47,500 bases of DNA, taken from the NCBI RefSeq assembly GCF_006517625.1, contig NZ_VHQI01000013.1, forward strand, positions 83,836 through 131,335, given 5' to 3'. Of this stretch, positions 1-9,548 are shown piece after piece (within the stretch, counting starts at the first letter, position 1; the number at the start of each line of letters is the position of its first letter). The position numbers and the translations under genes were made by a program. Source of the DNA: Mixta tenebrionis (lineage in GTDB: Bacteria > Pseudomonadota > Gammaproteobacteria > Enterobacterales > Enterobacteriaceae). The notes beneath the pieces are model-generated. The model was not told the origin of the DNA. It did no database searches and saw nothing but the letters and a program-made list of their open reading frames with translations.

Positions 1-112
1 TAACCATGATATTTCGCTCCGCCGCTCAGATTGCAACGGCTAACCTCTGCGCCCTGATTCGTGCCATATTCAGTTACGCCTGTTTCTGCTCTTTGCCGCA
101 CGGAACGCCGTT

Positions 113-922
113 TTAGTGCTGGCAGCAACGACAGAAGAAGGTGCTGCGCTGTCCGTGTTTGGCGCTCTCGATGGGCGCTCCGCATACGCGGCAGGGTTCG
201 CCTGCACGCCCATACACCTGTAGCTGCTGAGCAAAATAGCCGGGCTTGCCGTCGCTTTGCAAAAAGTCGCGCAGCGTCGTGCCGCCCTGCTCAATGGAGC
301 GCAGCAGTACCGCCTTGATGGTTTTCACCAGCAGCGCCGCCTCTTCTGACGACAGGGACATAGCCGGTCGATCGGGCAAGATCCCGGCGGCGAACAGCGA
401 TTCGCTGGCGTAAATATTTCCCACGCCCACCACCAGCTTATTATCCATCAGCCAGGGCTTGACCGCGGTGCGCTTGCCGCGCGATTTTTCAAACAGATAG
501 TCGGCGTTAAAAGCGGCGCTGAGCGGCTCCGGCCCCAGGTGCGCCAGCACATTGCTGGCCTGTAAATCATTGCTCCAGAGCCAGGCGCCGAAGCGACGCG
601 GATCGGTATAGCGCAGCACTTTGCCATTGCTCATCACCAGATCGACATGATCGTGTTTCGCTGCCGGGATCTCTTCCGGCAGTACGCGCAGGCTGCCCGA
701 CATGCCCAGATGGATGATAATCCAGCCCTTCGGCAGCTCCAGCAGCAGATATTTTGCGCGCCGCTGCACGCTTAACACCGGCTGATCGCTCAGGGTATGA
801 ATCTCCTGCGAGACAGGCCAGCGCAGCCGTGGATTACGCACCACGGCATGCAGAATTGTCTCTCCAACCAGGTGCGGTTCAATGCCGCGACGGCTGGTTT
901 CTACCTCAGGTAATTCAGGCAT
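113..922 (-). CDS. mutM: Formamidopyrimidine-DNA glycosylase
   Basis: Bifunctional base-excision repair enzyme that removes 8-oxoguanine and formamidopyrimidines and nicks the AP site. The 269-residue product begins Met-Pro-Glu-Leu-Pro-Glu-Val-Glu, giving the catalytic N-terminal proline (after Met removal) and the adjacent glutamate of the Fpg/Nei family. It ends in the zinc finger C-R-V-C ... C-R-C-C-Q-H that clamps DNA. Length is typical of the family. It lies just downstream of rpmB-rpmG on the same strand, as in E. coli, but a strong terminator (957-983) separates it, so expression is probably independent. E. coli coaD, which normally faces mutM, is not visible in the 112 bases to the left. 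Confidence 0.97.
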   Translation of the reverse strand: MPELPEVETSRRGIEPHLVGETILHAVVRNPRLRWPVSQEIHTLSDQPVLSVQRRAKYLLLELPKGWIIIHLGMSGSLRVLPEEIPAAKHDHVDLVMSNGKVLRYTDPRRFGAWLWSNDLQASNVLAHLGPEPLSAAFNADYLFEKSRGKRTAVKPWLMDNKLVVGVGNIYASESLFAAGILPDRPAMSLSSEEAALLVKTIKAVLLRSIEQGGTTLRDFLQSDGKPGYFAQQLQVYGRAGEPCRVCGAPIESAKHGQRSTFFCRCCQH

Positions 923-956
923 GGCAGCTCCCCCACGTTTTATGTTCTCATAAAAA

Positions 957-983
957 CAAAAAACCCGGCCGAAGCCGGGTTTT
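957..983 (-). terminator. Rho-independent terminator after rpmG
   Basis: Hairpin ACCCGGC-CGAA-GCCGGGT (963-980). Read on the minus strand it is followed by a run of T. It sits 16-40 bases past the rpmG stop and before the mutM start, so it ends the rpmB-rpmG transcript. Confidence 0.85.
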
Positions 984-998
984 CCGTGGAAGCCGCAA

Positions 999-1169
<171 letters not shown>

Positions 1170-1177
1170 TCAGTTCC

Positions 1178-1435
<258 letters not shown>

Positions 1436-1559
1436 TCAGCTCGAGCTTTAAAAATTAGGTCTTGGCCGCCTCGTCAGGCTGGTAGCCCATCCAGGCGAGT
1501 TCGATGCGAACCCGCTGAGCAGGCCTAAACGCCAAACCCGAGATTCTCAAAGGTGGCGT

Positions 1560-1588
1560 AGTATACGCCTTGTCGCGTCGGTGCTCAA
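1560..1588 (-). promoter_or_regulatory. Probable rpmBG promoter
   Basis: On the minus strand TTGAGC (1588-1583) is followed after 17 bases by TATACT (1565-1560). It lies about 145 bases upstream of rpmB in the gap to radC. This leaves a long GC-rich leader before the rpmB start. Confidence 0.6.
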
Positions 1589-1653
1589 GTCCCGAACAGA
1601 TAAAGATCCCTCCGGATCGCCGCAACAGCGCAGGAATGAGGCAATTTTAACCA

Positions 1654-2304
1654 TTAAAGCCAGCCTCTTTCGGCGAAAGAAACGTATTCGCCTTTTCCAA
1701 TAACCAGGTGATCTAACACGCGAATATCCACCAGCTGGCAGGCCTGTTTAATCTGTTGTGTAATATCACGGTCGGCGACGCTCGGCTCCGCATGGCCGGA
1801 GGGATGGTTATGCGCCAGAATCATTGCGGCGGCGTTAAGCTTCAACGCCGCCCGGACGATTTCGCGCGGATGCACCTCTACGCTGGAGATAGTACCGGAA
1901 AACAGCTGCTGCGCCTGTAAAACCCGATGCTGATTATCAAGAAAAATAGCCATAAAGATCTCCCGCTCCTGGTGCGCCAGCACGCTTTGCAGATAGCGTT
2001 GCGTAATCTGCGGGTTTTCCAGCACATCTTCCCGCATCAGCTGCGCATCAAAAAAGCGGCGCGCCAGCTCCGCCACCGCGTGCAGCTGCGCCAGCTTGGC
2101 GTTACCGATTCCTTTTATCGCGCTAAAAGCGCTTTTATCCGCGCTCATCAGCAGATAAAGCGAGCCAAAAGTCATCAGCAGTTCGTTAGCCAGCGCCATA
2201 ACCGGTTTGCCGCTGGCGCCGGTGCGTAAAAAAATAGCCAGCAGCTCGGCGTCGCTTAACGCCGCAGCGCCTTTTTGATCGAGTTTTTCCCTTGGCTTCA
2301 ACAT
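1654..2304 (-). CDS. radC: RadC family protein (JAB/MPN domain)
   Basis: 216-residue member of the RadC family. An N-terminal helix-hairpin-helix-like segment (about 15-80) precedes a JAB1/MPN metalloprotease-like domain. The metal-binding signature HNHPSG is at residues 165-170, with an aspartate nearby at 178. The family was once linked to recombination repair, but its biochemical role remains unsettled. The product starts at MLKPREKL, a few residues shorter than E. coli RadC. An in-frame stop nine codons upstream leaves no room for a longer N terminus, and a GGGGGA ribosome site lies just before this ATG. It is divergent from coaBC. Confidence 0.9.
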   Translation of the reverse strand: MLKPREKLDQKGAAALSDAELLAIFLRTGASGKPVMALANELLMTFGSLYLLMSADKSAFSAIKGIGNAKLAQLHAVAELARRFFDAQLMREDVLENPQITQRYLQSVLAHQEREIFMAIFLDNQHRVLQAQQLFSGTISSVEVHPREIVRAALKLNAAAMILAHNHPSGHAEPSVADRDITQQIKQACQLVDIRVLDHLVIGKGEYVSFAERGWL

Positions 2305-2505
2305 GCGCTTATTCCCCCGCCGGCGCTGTTACGCATCCAGCCGTAACTTTGCCTCCGACATTGAAAACGCGCCAGCGGTCAGACTTTACTTCTCGGCATC
2401 GCTCGCAAAGGTGGCGGGATGCTAAACGGCCCGGCGGTAAGAATATGGTAAAATGGCGCTATAGTGTTGCCGCCAGGCATCTCAGCAGGTTTGATAAGGG
2501 CAGAC

Positions 2506-3726
2506 ATGAAAATGATGGGCTTAACCGGAAAACATATCGTAGTCGGCGTCAGCGGCGGCATCGCCGCTTATAAAACGCCAGAGCTGGTACGCCGCTTACG
2601 CGATCGCGGCGCGGAAGTACGCGTCGTAATGACCCAGGCGGCAAAAGCCTTTATTACCCCATTGACGTTGCAGGCGGTTTCCGGCTATCCCGTCTATGAC
2701 GATCTGCTCGACCCGGCGGCAGAAGCGGCAATGGGGCATATCGAACTGGGCAAATGGGCCGATTTGGTCATTCTTGCTCCCGCTACGGCTGATTTGATTG
2801 CGCGCGTAACGGCAGGCATGGCGAACGATCTGGTAACCACAACCTGCCTGGCTACCGCTGCGCCGATTGCCGTGGCGCCCGCCATGAATCAGCAGATGTA
2901 CCGCGCTCTGCCAACGCAGGACAATCTACAGCGCCTTGCCGGGCGCGGCGTAATGATTTGGGGGCCGGACAGCGGCAGCCAGGCATGCGGCGACGTGGGG
3001 CCGGGGCGCATGCTCGACCCGCTGGCGATTGTCGAGCGTGCCGTCGCCTGGTCGACACCGACTAACGATCTGCAACATCTCAATATTATGATTACCGCCG
3101 GCCCTACGCGCGAAGCGCTCGATCCGGTACGCTATGTCACTAACCACAGCTCCGGCAAGATGGGCTTCGCCATCGCCGCCGCCGCCGCAGCCAGAGGCGC
3201 AAACGTCACGCTGATTGCCGGGCCGGTCGCGCTTGCCACGCCCGCTGGCGTGCGGCGCATTGACGTCACCAGCGCGCTGGAGATGCAAAAAGCGGTGATG
3301 GCGCAAATTACTCAGCAACAGATTTTCATTGGCAGCGCAGCCGTGGCAGACTATCGCGCAGCAGACATCGCGGTGGAAAAAATAAAAAAACAGGGTGATG
3401 AAATCACGCTGAAAATGGTAAAAAACCCCGATATTGTCGCCGGCGTCGGCGCCATGCGCGAACAGCGCCCCTATGTCGTAGGGTTTGCCGCTGAAACCCG
3501 TAATGTGGAAGAATACGCCCAACAAAAACGTGTGCGGAAGAATCTGGATCTTATCTGCGCTAACGATGTTTCTAAATCCGGGCAAGGTTTCAACAGCGAT
3601 ACCAATGCTCTTCACCTTTTCTGGCAGGAGGGAGAAAAAGTTTTGCCGCTCATGGGTAAAACGCTCCTTGGCCAGCAGTTATTAGACGAGATTGTCAGCC
3701 GTTATGATGAAAAAAATCGACGTTAA
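2506..3726 (+). CDS. coaBC: Bifunctional phosphopantothenoylcysteine decarboxylase / phosphopantothenate-cysteine ligase
   Basis: Catalyses two successive steps of coenzyme A synthesis: CTP-dependent ligation of cysteine to 4'-phosphopantothenate (CoaB), then FMN-dependent decarboxylation (CoaC). The N-terminal flavoprotein domain (about 1-190) carries the [13 protein letters not shown] histidine region, the PAMN motif and the [13 protein letters not shown] substrate-clamp loop with its cysteine. The C-terminal CoaB domain includes [15 protein letters not shown] and the KMVKNPDIV segment. I chose the ATG at 2506 (406 residues) because AAGGG lies at correct spacing. ATGs at 2512 and 2515 are possible, and the last aligns best with the E. 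coli N terminus. The 3' end overlaps dut. Confidence 0.97.
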   Translation: MKMMGLTGKHIVVGVSGGIAAYKTPELVRRLRDRGAEVRVVMTQAAKAFITPLTLQAVSGYPVYDDLLDPAAEAAMGHIELGKWADLVILAPATADLIARVTAGMANDLVTTTCLATAAPIAVAPAMNQQMYRALPTQDNLQRLAGRGVMIWGPDSGSQACGDVGPGRMLDPLAIVERAVAWSTPTNDLQHLNIMITAGPTREALDPVRYVTNHSSGKMGFAIAAAAAARGANVTLIAGPVALATPAGVRRIDVTSALEMQKAVMAQITQQQIFIGSAAVADYRAADIAVEKIKKQGDEITLKMVKNPDIVAGVGAMREQRPYVVGFAAETRNVEEYAQQKRVRKNLDLICANDVSKSGQGFNSDTNALHLFWQEGEKVLPLMGKTLLGQQLLDEIVSRYDEKNRR

Positions 3727-4162
3727 GATTCTTGATGCGCGTGTAGGTAAAGAATTTCCTCTGCCGACCTATGCCACCTCCGGCTCCGCAGGGCTGGATC
3801 TGCGCGCCTGCCTTGATGCTCCGCAGGAGCTGGCGCCGGGCGCCACTACGCTGCTGCCAACCGGCCTGGCGATTCACATCGCCGATCCTGCCCTGGCGGC
3901 TGTAATTCTGCCGCGTTCAGGTCTTGGTCATAAGCATGGCATCGTACTGGGCAACCTGGTTGGCCTGATTGATTCCGATTATCAGGGCCAGCTGATGGTG
4001 TCGGTCTGGAACCGTGGTCAGGAAAGCTTCACGATTCAGCCCGGCGAACGTATCGCCCAGCTGGTTTTTGTTCCGGTCGTGCAGGCGGAATTTAATCTGG
4101 TAGAAGATTTTGACGCCAGCGCGCGCGGTGAAGGCGGCTTCGGCCATTCAGGTCGAAATTAA
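3707..4162 (+). CDS. dut: Deoxyuridine 5'-triphosphate nucleotidohydrolase (dUTPase)
   Basis: Hydrolyses dUTP to dUMP and pyrophosphate, keeping uracil out of DNA and feeding thymidylate synthesis. The 151-residue trimeric dUTPase shows the conserved motifs SAGLDLRA (motif 1), [24 protein letters not shown] (motifs 2 and 3, split here by position), and the glycine-rich C-terminal arm [11 protein letters not shown]. It overlaps the end of coaBC by 20 bases, so it is probably translationally coupled. Two adjacent ATGs (3704 and 3707) are possible starts. Confidence 0.97.
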   Translation: MKKIDVKILDARVGKEFPLPTYATSGSAGLDLRACLDAPQELAPGATTLLPTGLAIHIADPALAAVILPRSGLGHKHGIVLGNLVGLIDSDYQGQLMVSVWNRGQESFTIQPGERIAQLVFVPVVQAEFNLVEDFDASARGEGGFGHSGRN

Positions 4163-4283
4163 ACGCGCCACCACTACCCTCCGTAAACCGAATTATTAAA
4201 TTTTCAGCACCGTGAGAGCCTTTCCCACGAGTGCTGCGTGGGCCTGTGCCCGTTTATGGTAAATCTCAGGGGTTTATAACGTC

Positions 4284-4880
4284 ATGGCAGAAAAAAAGAT
4301 CGCAAAAAGGAATCGTCGCGATGAAATCCTGCAGGCTCTGGCGCAAATGCTGGAATCCAGCGACGGAAGCCAACGAATTACAACAGCAAAACTAGCCGCG
4401 ACGGTCGGCGTCTCCGAAGCCGCGCTGTATCGTCATTTTCCCAGTAAAACGCGCATGTTTGACAGCCTGATCGAATTTATTGAAGACAGTCTGATTACGC
4501 GTATCAATACGATTTTGAAAGATGAAAAAGAGACCATGACGCGCCTGCGTTTAATCGTGCAGCTGATTCTTGGTTTCGGCGAACGTAATCCTGGGCTAAC
4601 GCGTATTCTCACCGGTCACGCGCTGATGTTTGAACAGGATCGCCTGCAGGGACGCATCAACCAGCTTTTCGAGCGTATCGAAGTGCAGCTGCGGCAGGTA
4701 TTGCGCGAGCGAAAAATGCGTGAAGGCGCAGGTTTTGTTACGGATGAGACGCTGCTGGCCAGCCAGCTGTTGGCCTTCTGCGAAGGGCTGCTGTCGCGCT
4801 TTGTGCGTTCTGAATTTCGCTATCTTCCTACCCAGGATTTTGAAGCGCGCTGGCCGCTGTTGGCGGCGCAGCTGGTCTGA
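4284..4880 (+). CDS. slmA: Nucleoid occlusion factor SlmA
   Basis: TetR-type DNA-binding protein that binds sites over most of the chromosome except the terminus and antagonises FtsZ polymerisation, blocking division over unsegregated DNA. The 198-residue product has an N-terminal helix-turn-helix (about 25-65, with [20 protein letters not shown]). The helical dimerisation/FtsZ-binding domain follows. Length matches E. coli SlmA. It lies between dut and the convergent pyrE, the usual enterobacterial position. Confidence 0.97.
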   Translation: MAEKKIAKRNRRDEILQALAQMLESSDGSQRITTAKLAATVGVSEAALYRHFPSKTRMFDSLIEFIEDSLITRINTILKDEKETMTRLRLIVQLILGFGERNPGLTRILTGHALMFEQDRLQGRINQLFERIEVQLRQVLRERKMREGAGFVTDETLLASQLLAFCEGLLSRFVRSEFRYLPTQDFEARWPLLAAQLV

Positions 4881-4888
4881 AAAAGATT

Positions 4889-4907
4889 GCCGGGCAGGCG
4901 GCCCGGC
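4889..4907. terminator. Hairpin between convergent slmA and pyrE
   Basis: GCCGGGC-AGGCG-GCCCGGC forms a 7-bp stem eight bases after the slmA stop and just beyond the pyrE stop on the other strand. There is no long T run on either side, so it is a weak or Rho-assisted terminator candidate. Confidence 0.5.
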
Positions 4908-4919
4908 ATCGCATACCCT

Positions 4920-5561
4920 TTAGATACCGTAGGTTCGACGATAGGCGCGCACTGCCGCCAGGTGATCGGCCATTTCCGGTTTTTCCTCAAGGTAATCAAT
5001 CAGGTCGGCCAGCGTAATAAGGGCGGTAACCTGACACTGATAGTCACGTTCCACTTCCTGAATCGCTGAAATCTCACCGCGTCCACGTTCCTGACGGTCA
5101 AGGGAGATCAACACGCCGGCCAGCCGGGCGCCGTGAGCGGCGATAATTTCCATCGACTCGCGAATAGCTGTTCCGGCGGTAATCACATCGTCAACCAGCA
5201 TTACGCGTCCCTGTAGCGGGCTGCCGACCAGCGTGCCGCCTTCACCGTGATCCTTCGCTTCCTTACGGTTAAAGCAGTAAGGCACATCACGCTGATGGTG
5301 ATCGGCAAGCGCCACGGCGGTCGTAGTGGCGATAGGGATACCTTTGTAAGCGGGGCCAAACAGTAAATCAAAATCGACGCCGGAATCGACCAGCGCCTGC
5401 GCATAAAAACGGCCCAGCAGCGCTAAATCCCGTCCGGTATTAAACAGGCCCGCATTAAAGAAATAGGGACTTTTACGCCCCGATTTCAGCGTAAACTCGC
5501 CGAATTTCAGCACCTGTTTATTTAAAGCAAACTCAATAAATTCCCGCTGCCAGGCTTTCAT
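4920..5561 (-). CDS. pyrE: Orotate phosphoribosyltransferase
   Basis: Converts orotate and PRPP to orotidine 5'-monophosphate, the fifth step of pyrimidine synthesis. The 213-residue product has the flexible catalytic loop [11 protein letters not shown] (99-109) and the PRPP-binding signature [13 protein letters not shown] (120-132). It is the second gene of the rph-pyrE operon. A 56-base gap containing a strong intrinsic terminator separates it from rph. In E. coli that terminator acts as a UTP-sensitive attenuator through transcription-translation coupling in rph. Confidence 0.98.
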   Translation of the reverse strand: MKAWQREFIEFALNKQVLKFGEFTLKSGRKSPYFFNAGLFNTGRDLALLGRFYAQALVDSGVDFDLLFGPAYKGIPIATTTAVALADHHQRDVPYCFNRKEAKDHGEGGTLVGSPLQGRVMLVDDVITAGTAIRESMEIIAAHGARLAGVLISLDRQERGRGEISAIQEVERDYQCQVTALITLADLIDYLEEKPEMADHLAAVRAYRRTYGI

Positions 5562-5585
5562 TCTGCTCTCCTCAAAAATAGCCGT

Positions 5586-5610
5586 AAAAAAGGCGACTCT
5601 CTGGTCGCCT
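5586..5610 (-). promoter_or_regulatory. pyrE attenuator (intrinsic terminator in the rph-pyrE gap)
   Basis: Read on the minus strand, AGGCGAC-CAGAGA-GTCGCCT is followed by a run of T. It begins 7 bases after the rph stop and ends 24 bases before pyrE. By analogy with E. coli, a ribosome translating the rph end close behind RNA polymerase when UTP is low would prevent the hairpin and allow pyrE expression. Confidence 0.85.
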
Positions 5611-5617
5611 GAAATGA

Positions 5618-6334
5618 TTAGCTGTTCAGCGCCGCCTTCTGCGCCTGAATCAGGGTTTCGATGCCGCCCCGCGCTAACGCCAGCAGCGTTAGCAGCTCCT
5701 CATGGCTGAAGGGTTCGCCTTCGGCGGTGCCCTGCACTTCAATCATGCGGCCATCTTCCATCATCACCACGTTCATATCGGTTTCGGCCGCGGAATCTTC
5801 CACGTACTCCAGATCGCAAAGCGCTTCGCCGTTAACGATGCCGACGGAAATTGCCGCTACCATCCCTTTCATCGGGTTTTTCGCCAGCTTACCCGCAGCG
5901 ACCAGCGCATTAAGCGCATCCGCCAGCGCAACGCAGGCGCCGGTAATAGAAGCGGTACGGGTGCCGCCGTCAGCCTGCAATACGTCGCAGTCGAGCGTAA
6001 TAGTAAATTCGCCCAGCGCTTTTAGATCGACCGCTGCACGTAGCGAACGGGCTATCAGCCGCTGAATTTCCAGCGTACGCCCGCCCTGCTTGCCTTTTGC
6101 CGCTTCACGCGCGTTGCGGCTGTGCGTTGAACGCGGCAGCATGCCATATTCTGCCGTAATCCAGCCCTGCCCCTGGCCTTTCAGAAAGCGCGGCACGCCC
6201 TCTTCTACGGTAGCGGTACAAAGTACTTTAGTGTCGCCGAATTCAACCAGTACAGAGCCTTCTGCATGTTTGGTGTAATGACGGGTCAGGGTGACGGGAC
6301 GCACCTGCTGTGTGAGACGGCCTGCTGGACGCAT
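5618..6334 (-). CDS. rph: Ribonuclease PH
   Basis: Phosphorolytic 3'-5' exoribonuclease that trims tRNA precursors and structured RNA. The 238-residue product starts [14 protein letters not shown], matching E. coli Rph. A longer reading from 6370 would add 12 residues not seen in the family. It includes the RNase PH core with [20 protein letters not shown] and [15 protein letters not shown]. The C terminus is intact (ending AALNS), unlike the frameshifted rph-1 allele of E. coli K-12, so coupling to the pyrE attenuator should be normal. Confidence 0.97.
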   Translation of the reverse strand: MRPAGRLTQQVRPVTLTRHYTKHAEGSVLVEFGDTKVLCTATVEEGVPRFLKGQGQGWITAEYGMLPRSTHSRNAREAAKGKQGGRTLEIQRLIARSLRAAVDLKALGEFTITLDCDVLQADGGTRTASITGACVALADALNALVAAGKLAKNPMKGMVAAISVGIVNGEALCDLEYVEDSAAETDMNVVMMEDGRMIEVQGTAEGEPFSHEELLTLLALARGGIETLIQAQKAALNS

Positions 6335-6368
6335 GGTTTTTCTCCGGCTTGCTAAATAGTGGCTGCGC

Positions 6369-6397
6369 ATTATACGGATTTAGGTCTGTTCTGCCTA
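6369..6397 (-). promoter_or_regulatory. Probable rph-pyrE promoter
   Basis: A perfect TATAAT -10 element lies on the minus strand (6374-6369), about 35 bases upstream of the rph start. The -35 region (TAGGCA at 17-base spacing) is poor. It gives rph-pyrE its own start downstream of the accessory ABC operon. Confidence 0.5.
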
Positions 6398-6400
6398 CCG

Positions 6401-6413
6401 CCCCTTAACGGGG
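6401..6413 (-). terminator. Weak hairpin after the ABC permease gene
   Basis: CCCC-TTAAC-GGGG lies between the permease stop (6446) and the rph promoter. The stem is short and no T run follows on the minus strand, so it would be at best a partial terminator for the accessory operon. Confidence 0.25.
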
Positions 6414-6445
6414 TTTGCGCGGGAAAACAGAGATCGGGACCGCGA

Positions 6446-7588
6446 TCAGTCAAGCGTTTTACGGAAAGACTTCAGGGCAATCCCTACAATAATCAGCGCC
6501 AGCAATCCCAGCGGCAGCAAATCGGGCAGCAGCTCGATAAAACCATAACCTTTTAGCATGATCCCCTTAATTAAACGTATAAAGTAAGTTAAGGGGAGGC
6601 ACGAACCGATCCACTGCGCCCATAACGGCATGCTAATGAAGGGGCTAATAAAGCCGGAAAGCATCACCGAGGGGATAAAGTAGAACGAGGACATCTGTAA
6701 AGCCTGCAGCTGATTTTGCGCCAGGCTTGAGATAGTAATACCGATCGACAGGCAGAGAAAAACATAGACGAACAGCACCAGAAAAAGCAGGAAAGGGTTG
6801 CCTAATAAGGGTATGCCGAAAAGATAAACCGCACAGAGCAGAATCAGCAGCGACTGGAAAATACCGATAAGGACATAGGGAACGATTTTACCGGTAATAA
6901 CTTCCAGGCTGGTGAGCGGCGATATCAGTAAATTTTCAATAGCGCCGCTCTCGCGCTCGCGGGTGATTGCCAGCGCGGTCATCAGCACCAGCGTGGTACT
7001 GAGTATCGAACCGATAATGCCCGGTATCGTATTGTACTGGGTAATTCCTTCCGGGTTGAACATACGATGTATTACTAACTCAAAATCATCCTCTTTTACT
7101 TCGCTGCGCATGGCTGGTGGAAGATCCTGTTGAAACGTGGTTTTCGCCGCCTGCGTAATCGCACTTAACGCATTACCTATGGTTAACGGATCGATGGCGT
7201 CTCCCTGTACCAGTATCTGCGGTTTTTCTCCGCGTAGCAGATCCCGACTAAATCCCTGCGGAATCGTCATAATAAAAATAATATCGCCGCGTACGAATGC
7301 CGAGCGCGCCTGCTTTTCCGACTGAAAAGGAATCACCGAAAAATAGCCGGTATTTTGCGCCGCGGAAACGAAGACATGGCTCATTTGCTCCGTATCATAA
7401 TTCAACAGCCCAGTAGGTATATTACGCGCATCCATATTAACGGCATAGCCAAGTATGGTTAGCTGCAACAGCGGCGTAATCACTACCATAGCCATACTAA
7501 TTTTATCACGCCGCAGCTCATGAATTTCCTTAATCACTACGCCAATCCAGCGCAAAAAAGAAAAATTAATTCTCATTTTTTTTAGCAT
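6446..7588 (-). CDS. ABC-2 type transporter permease (YhhJ/YbhS-like)
   Basis: 380-residue integral membrane subunit of an ABC exporter. One N-terminal transmembrane segment (about 25-55) is followed by a large extracytoplasmic domain (about 60-175). A C-terminal cluster of about five hydrophobic segments (about 180-370) contains the ABC-2 signature region ITRERESGAIENLLISPLT, split around residues 205-225. This one-plus-five layout matches E. coli YhhJ, YbhS and YbhR, which work with HlyD-type adaptors. The start at 7588 lies inside the ATPase gene (23-base overlap); a second ATG at 7576 is possible. It is the last gene of the four-gene minus-strand cluster. Substrate is unknown. Confidence 0.88.
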   Translation of the reverse strand: MLKKMRINFSFLRWIGVVIKEIHELRRDKISMAMVVITPLLQLTILGYAVNMDARNIPTGLLNYDTEQMSHVFVSAAQNTGYFSVIPFQSEKQARSAFVRGDIIFIMTIPQGFSRDLLRGEKPQILVQGDAIDPLTIGNALSAITQAAKTTFQQDLPPAMRSEVKEDDFELVIHRMFNPEGITQYNTIPGIIGSILSTTLVLMTALAITRERESGAIENLLISPLTSLEVITGKIVPYVLIGIFQSLLILLCAVYLFGIPLLGNPFLLFLVLFVYVFLCLSIGITISSLAQNQLQALQMSSFYFIPSVMLSGFISPFISMPLWAQWIGSCLPLTYFIRLIKGIMLKGYGFIELLPDLLPLGLLALIIVGIALKSFRKTLD

Positions 7589-8489
7589 TGTTTTTCATTA
7601 GCCAGGTAAAGGCATCTTCCAGCGTCGTTTCCACCTTGCAAACGTCGTAATCAGAAGTAACAGCCTGTGACAGAATCGGGTTTAATACTGTTTCATCTTC
7701 GGCCGTAACAAACAGGCTATTACCAAAAATTACCGTTTGTTCGATGCCAGGCATTTTAAGCAGCTCATTTTCCAGTTCCGTCAGCTTCTTGCCGCTTATT
7801 TTAACCGTGGTCAGGTTTTGCTCCTGAATAATTGAGCGAACGCTACCGTTAGCTAACAGATTGCCATAAGAGAGATAGGCTACCTTGTGGCACCGCTCCG
7901 CCTCATCCATATAGTGCGTACTGACAAGTATTGAGATGCCCCGATCGGAAAGTTGATGAAGAATTTGCCAGAATTCGCGGCGCGCTTTGGGATCGACGCC
8001 GGCGGTCGGCTCATCCAGAAAAAGCAAAGAGGGCTGATGCAGCGTACAGGCGGCAAGCGCCATGCGCTGCTTCCATCCGCCGGAAAGAAATTTCGCCAGC
8101 TGATGCTGACGCGAGGTCAGCCCCAGTTCATCCAGCGTTTGATCCACCCTGGCTTTCCCCTTATCCAGATTATAGATACGGGTAATAAACAGCAGATTTT
8201 CCCGAATTGATAAGTTTCCCCACATAGAAAAATGCTGCGTCATATAGCCGATATGACGTTTTATCTGCGCCCGCTGGGTAAAAATATCCATATCAAGGCA
8301 GTGACCGCTCCCTGAATCAGGCGTAATTAACCCGCACATCATGCGTATCGATGTGGTTTTTCCACTACCGTTCGGCCCCAAAAAACCGTATATTTCACCT
8401 TTTCTTACCGTTAGTGAAAAATCTTTTACCGCATGGTTACTGCCAAAATGCTTGTTTAGTTTACTTACCTCAATACAAATATCACTCAT
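7566..8489 (-). CDS. ABC transporter ATP-binding protein
   Basis: 307-residue nucleotide-binding subunit that would power the permease encoded just downstream. It has Walker A GPNGSGKTT (38-46), signature LSGGW (135-139), Walker B LLFLDE (155-160) with the catalytic glutamate, D-loop GVD and switch histidine H192. A C-terminal extension (about 220-307) is typical of drug and antibiotic exporters. Unlike E. coli YbhF or RbbA it has a single ATPase domain, so the complex should need two copies. The ATG at 8489 overlaps the adaptor stop by 8 bases; the longer TTG start at 8498 is less likely. Confidence 0.92.
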   Translation of the reverse strand: MSDICIEVSKLNKHFGSNHAVKDFSLTVRKGEIYGFLGPNGSGKTTSIRMMCGLITPDSGSGHCLDMDIFTQRAQIKRHIGYMTQHFSMWGNLSIRENLLFITRIYNLDKGKARVDQTLDELGLTSRQHQLAKFLSGGWKQRMALAACTLHQPSLLFLDEPTAGVDPKARREFWQILHQLSDRGISILVSTHYMDEAERCHKVAYLSYGNLLANGSVRSIIQEQNLTTVKISGKKLTELENELLKMPGIEQTVIFGNSLFVTAEDETVLNPILSQAVTSDYDVCKVETTLEDAFTWLMKNNAKKNEN

Positions 8490-9444
8490 CAGAAACAACC
8501 TCTATCGCTACGGGCTGTCCTGTTTTAACCAGCGGAAGATCTTCCTTTACCGGAACGGCTTCAGCCATAAACAGCAGTTTTTCACGTCGCTGAGTGCTGT
8601 AAATAACCGGTGGGGAAAACTCTGCCTGAGGGCTGATATAGTTGATATAGGCCGACAGCGATCTGCTGCATCCGTCACAGTGAACTTTTATTCGGGTGCC
8701 AGTCTGAATCTCACCCAGTCTTTTTTCCGGCACATAAAAGCGAATTTTGATGCGATCCGGGGAGAGCAGGCTGATAACCGGGCGATCGGCTGCCGGGCGT
8801 TCTCCCGGATGATACAGAATGTCATACACCAGCGCGTCTTGTGGGGCAAACAGCGTTCTTTGCTCAAGATCCCAGCGCGCTTTATCACGTTGCAGCACGG
8901 CCGATTCAACGCGTGACTTCTGATTATTTATTTCCGCCTCACGGGCCGGCAGCTCTTTTACTTCCAGCTGATGCAGCAGCTCTTTTACCTGCGCCTTTTT
9001 CTGTATGTAGTCTTCTTTCGCCCGTTCCCACTCAGCAACCGATACCATTTTTGCTTTATAAAGGCGCTGTTGCCTCTCCAGCTCTCTCTTCGCCAGGCTC
9101 GCGGCGGATTTAGCTCTTTCAAGCTGGGCGCGAACCATATTTAATGCGGCCTGGCGTTCACCCGTTTCTAAATTATGCAGCAGCGCCTGTTCAGCCAGTA
9201 CGTTCTTTTCCGCTACGTGCAACGCATTTTCTGCAGTAAATTTAACCATCTGCATAAGCTTCTGCCCCTTACTGACCGTCTCGCCTTTAGCGACAAACAG
9301 CTCTTCCACTTCTTCCGTGAATGGAAACGACAGATAGGTAAACTCACCATAGGTGTAACCTGCTAAAGCGAACGGTTCTGCATCCTTACAGCCCGACAGT
9401 AAAGTTAAACAGCACAAAAATATAATAAGCTTGTTATTCAGCAT
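8482..9444 (-). CDS. HlyD-type membrane fusion (adaptor) lipoprotein
   Basis: 320-residue periplasmic adaptor linking an inner-membrane ABC exporter to an outer-membrane channel. The N terminus is a short lysine-containing signal with lipobox LSGC (16-19), so it should be lipid-anchored at C19 rather than membrane-spanning. A lipoyl/barrel-sandwich half (about 35-70) is followed by a long alanine/glutamate/arginine-rich coiled coil (about 72-195). The second half-motif and a beta-barrel region (about 200-320) follow. Closest by layout to E. coli YhiI/YbhG. I prefer the ATG at 9444 because it places the signal sequence at the start. The gene is coupled to the ATPase by an 8-base overlap. Confidence 0.88.
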   Translation of the reverse strand: MLNNKLIIFLCCLTLLSGCKDAEPFALAGYTYGEFTYLSFPFTEEVEELFVAKGETVSKGQKLMQMVKFTAENALHVAEKNVLAEQALLHNLETGERQAALNMVRAQLERAKSAASLAKRELERQQRLYKAKMVSVAEWERAKEDYIQKKAQVKELLHQLEVKELPAREAEINNQKSRVESAVLQRDKARWDLEQRTLFAPQDALVYDILYHPGERPAADRPVISLLSPDRIKIRFYVPEKRLGEIQTGTRIKVHCDGCSRSLSAYINYISPQAEFSPPVIYSTQRREKLLFMAEAVPVKEDLPLVKTGQPVAIEVVSDE

Positions 9445-9548
9445 CTTAAATCCCAGAAAGCAGTAAAAGTAAGGCAAAGTTATTTCAGTTAAACACTAGA
9501 GATACAAATTATTTAACAAGATCTGATTAATATTCAGGTTTCAGGCTA

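Noticed and set aside
1-112. End of coaD or another neighbour of mutM
   Set aside because: None of the six frames resembles the CoaD C terminus, and all are short or lack known features.
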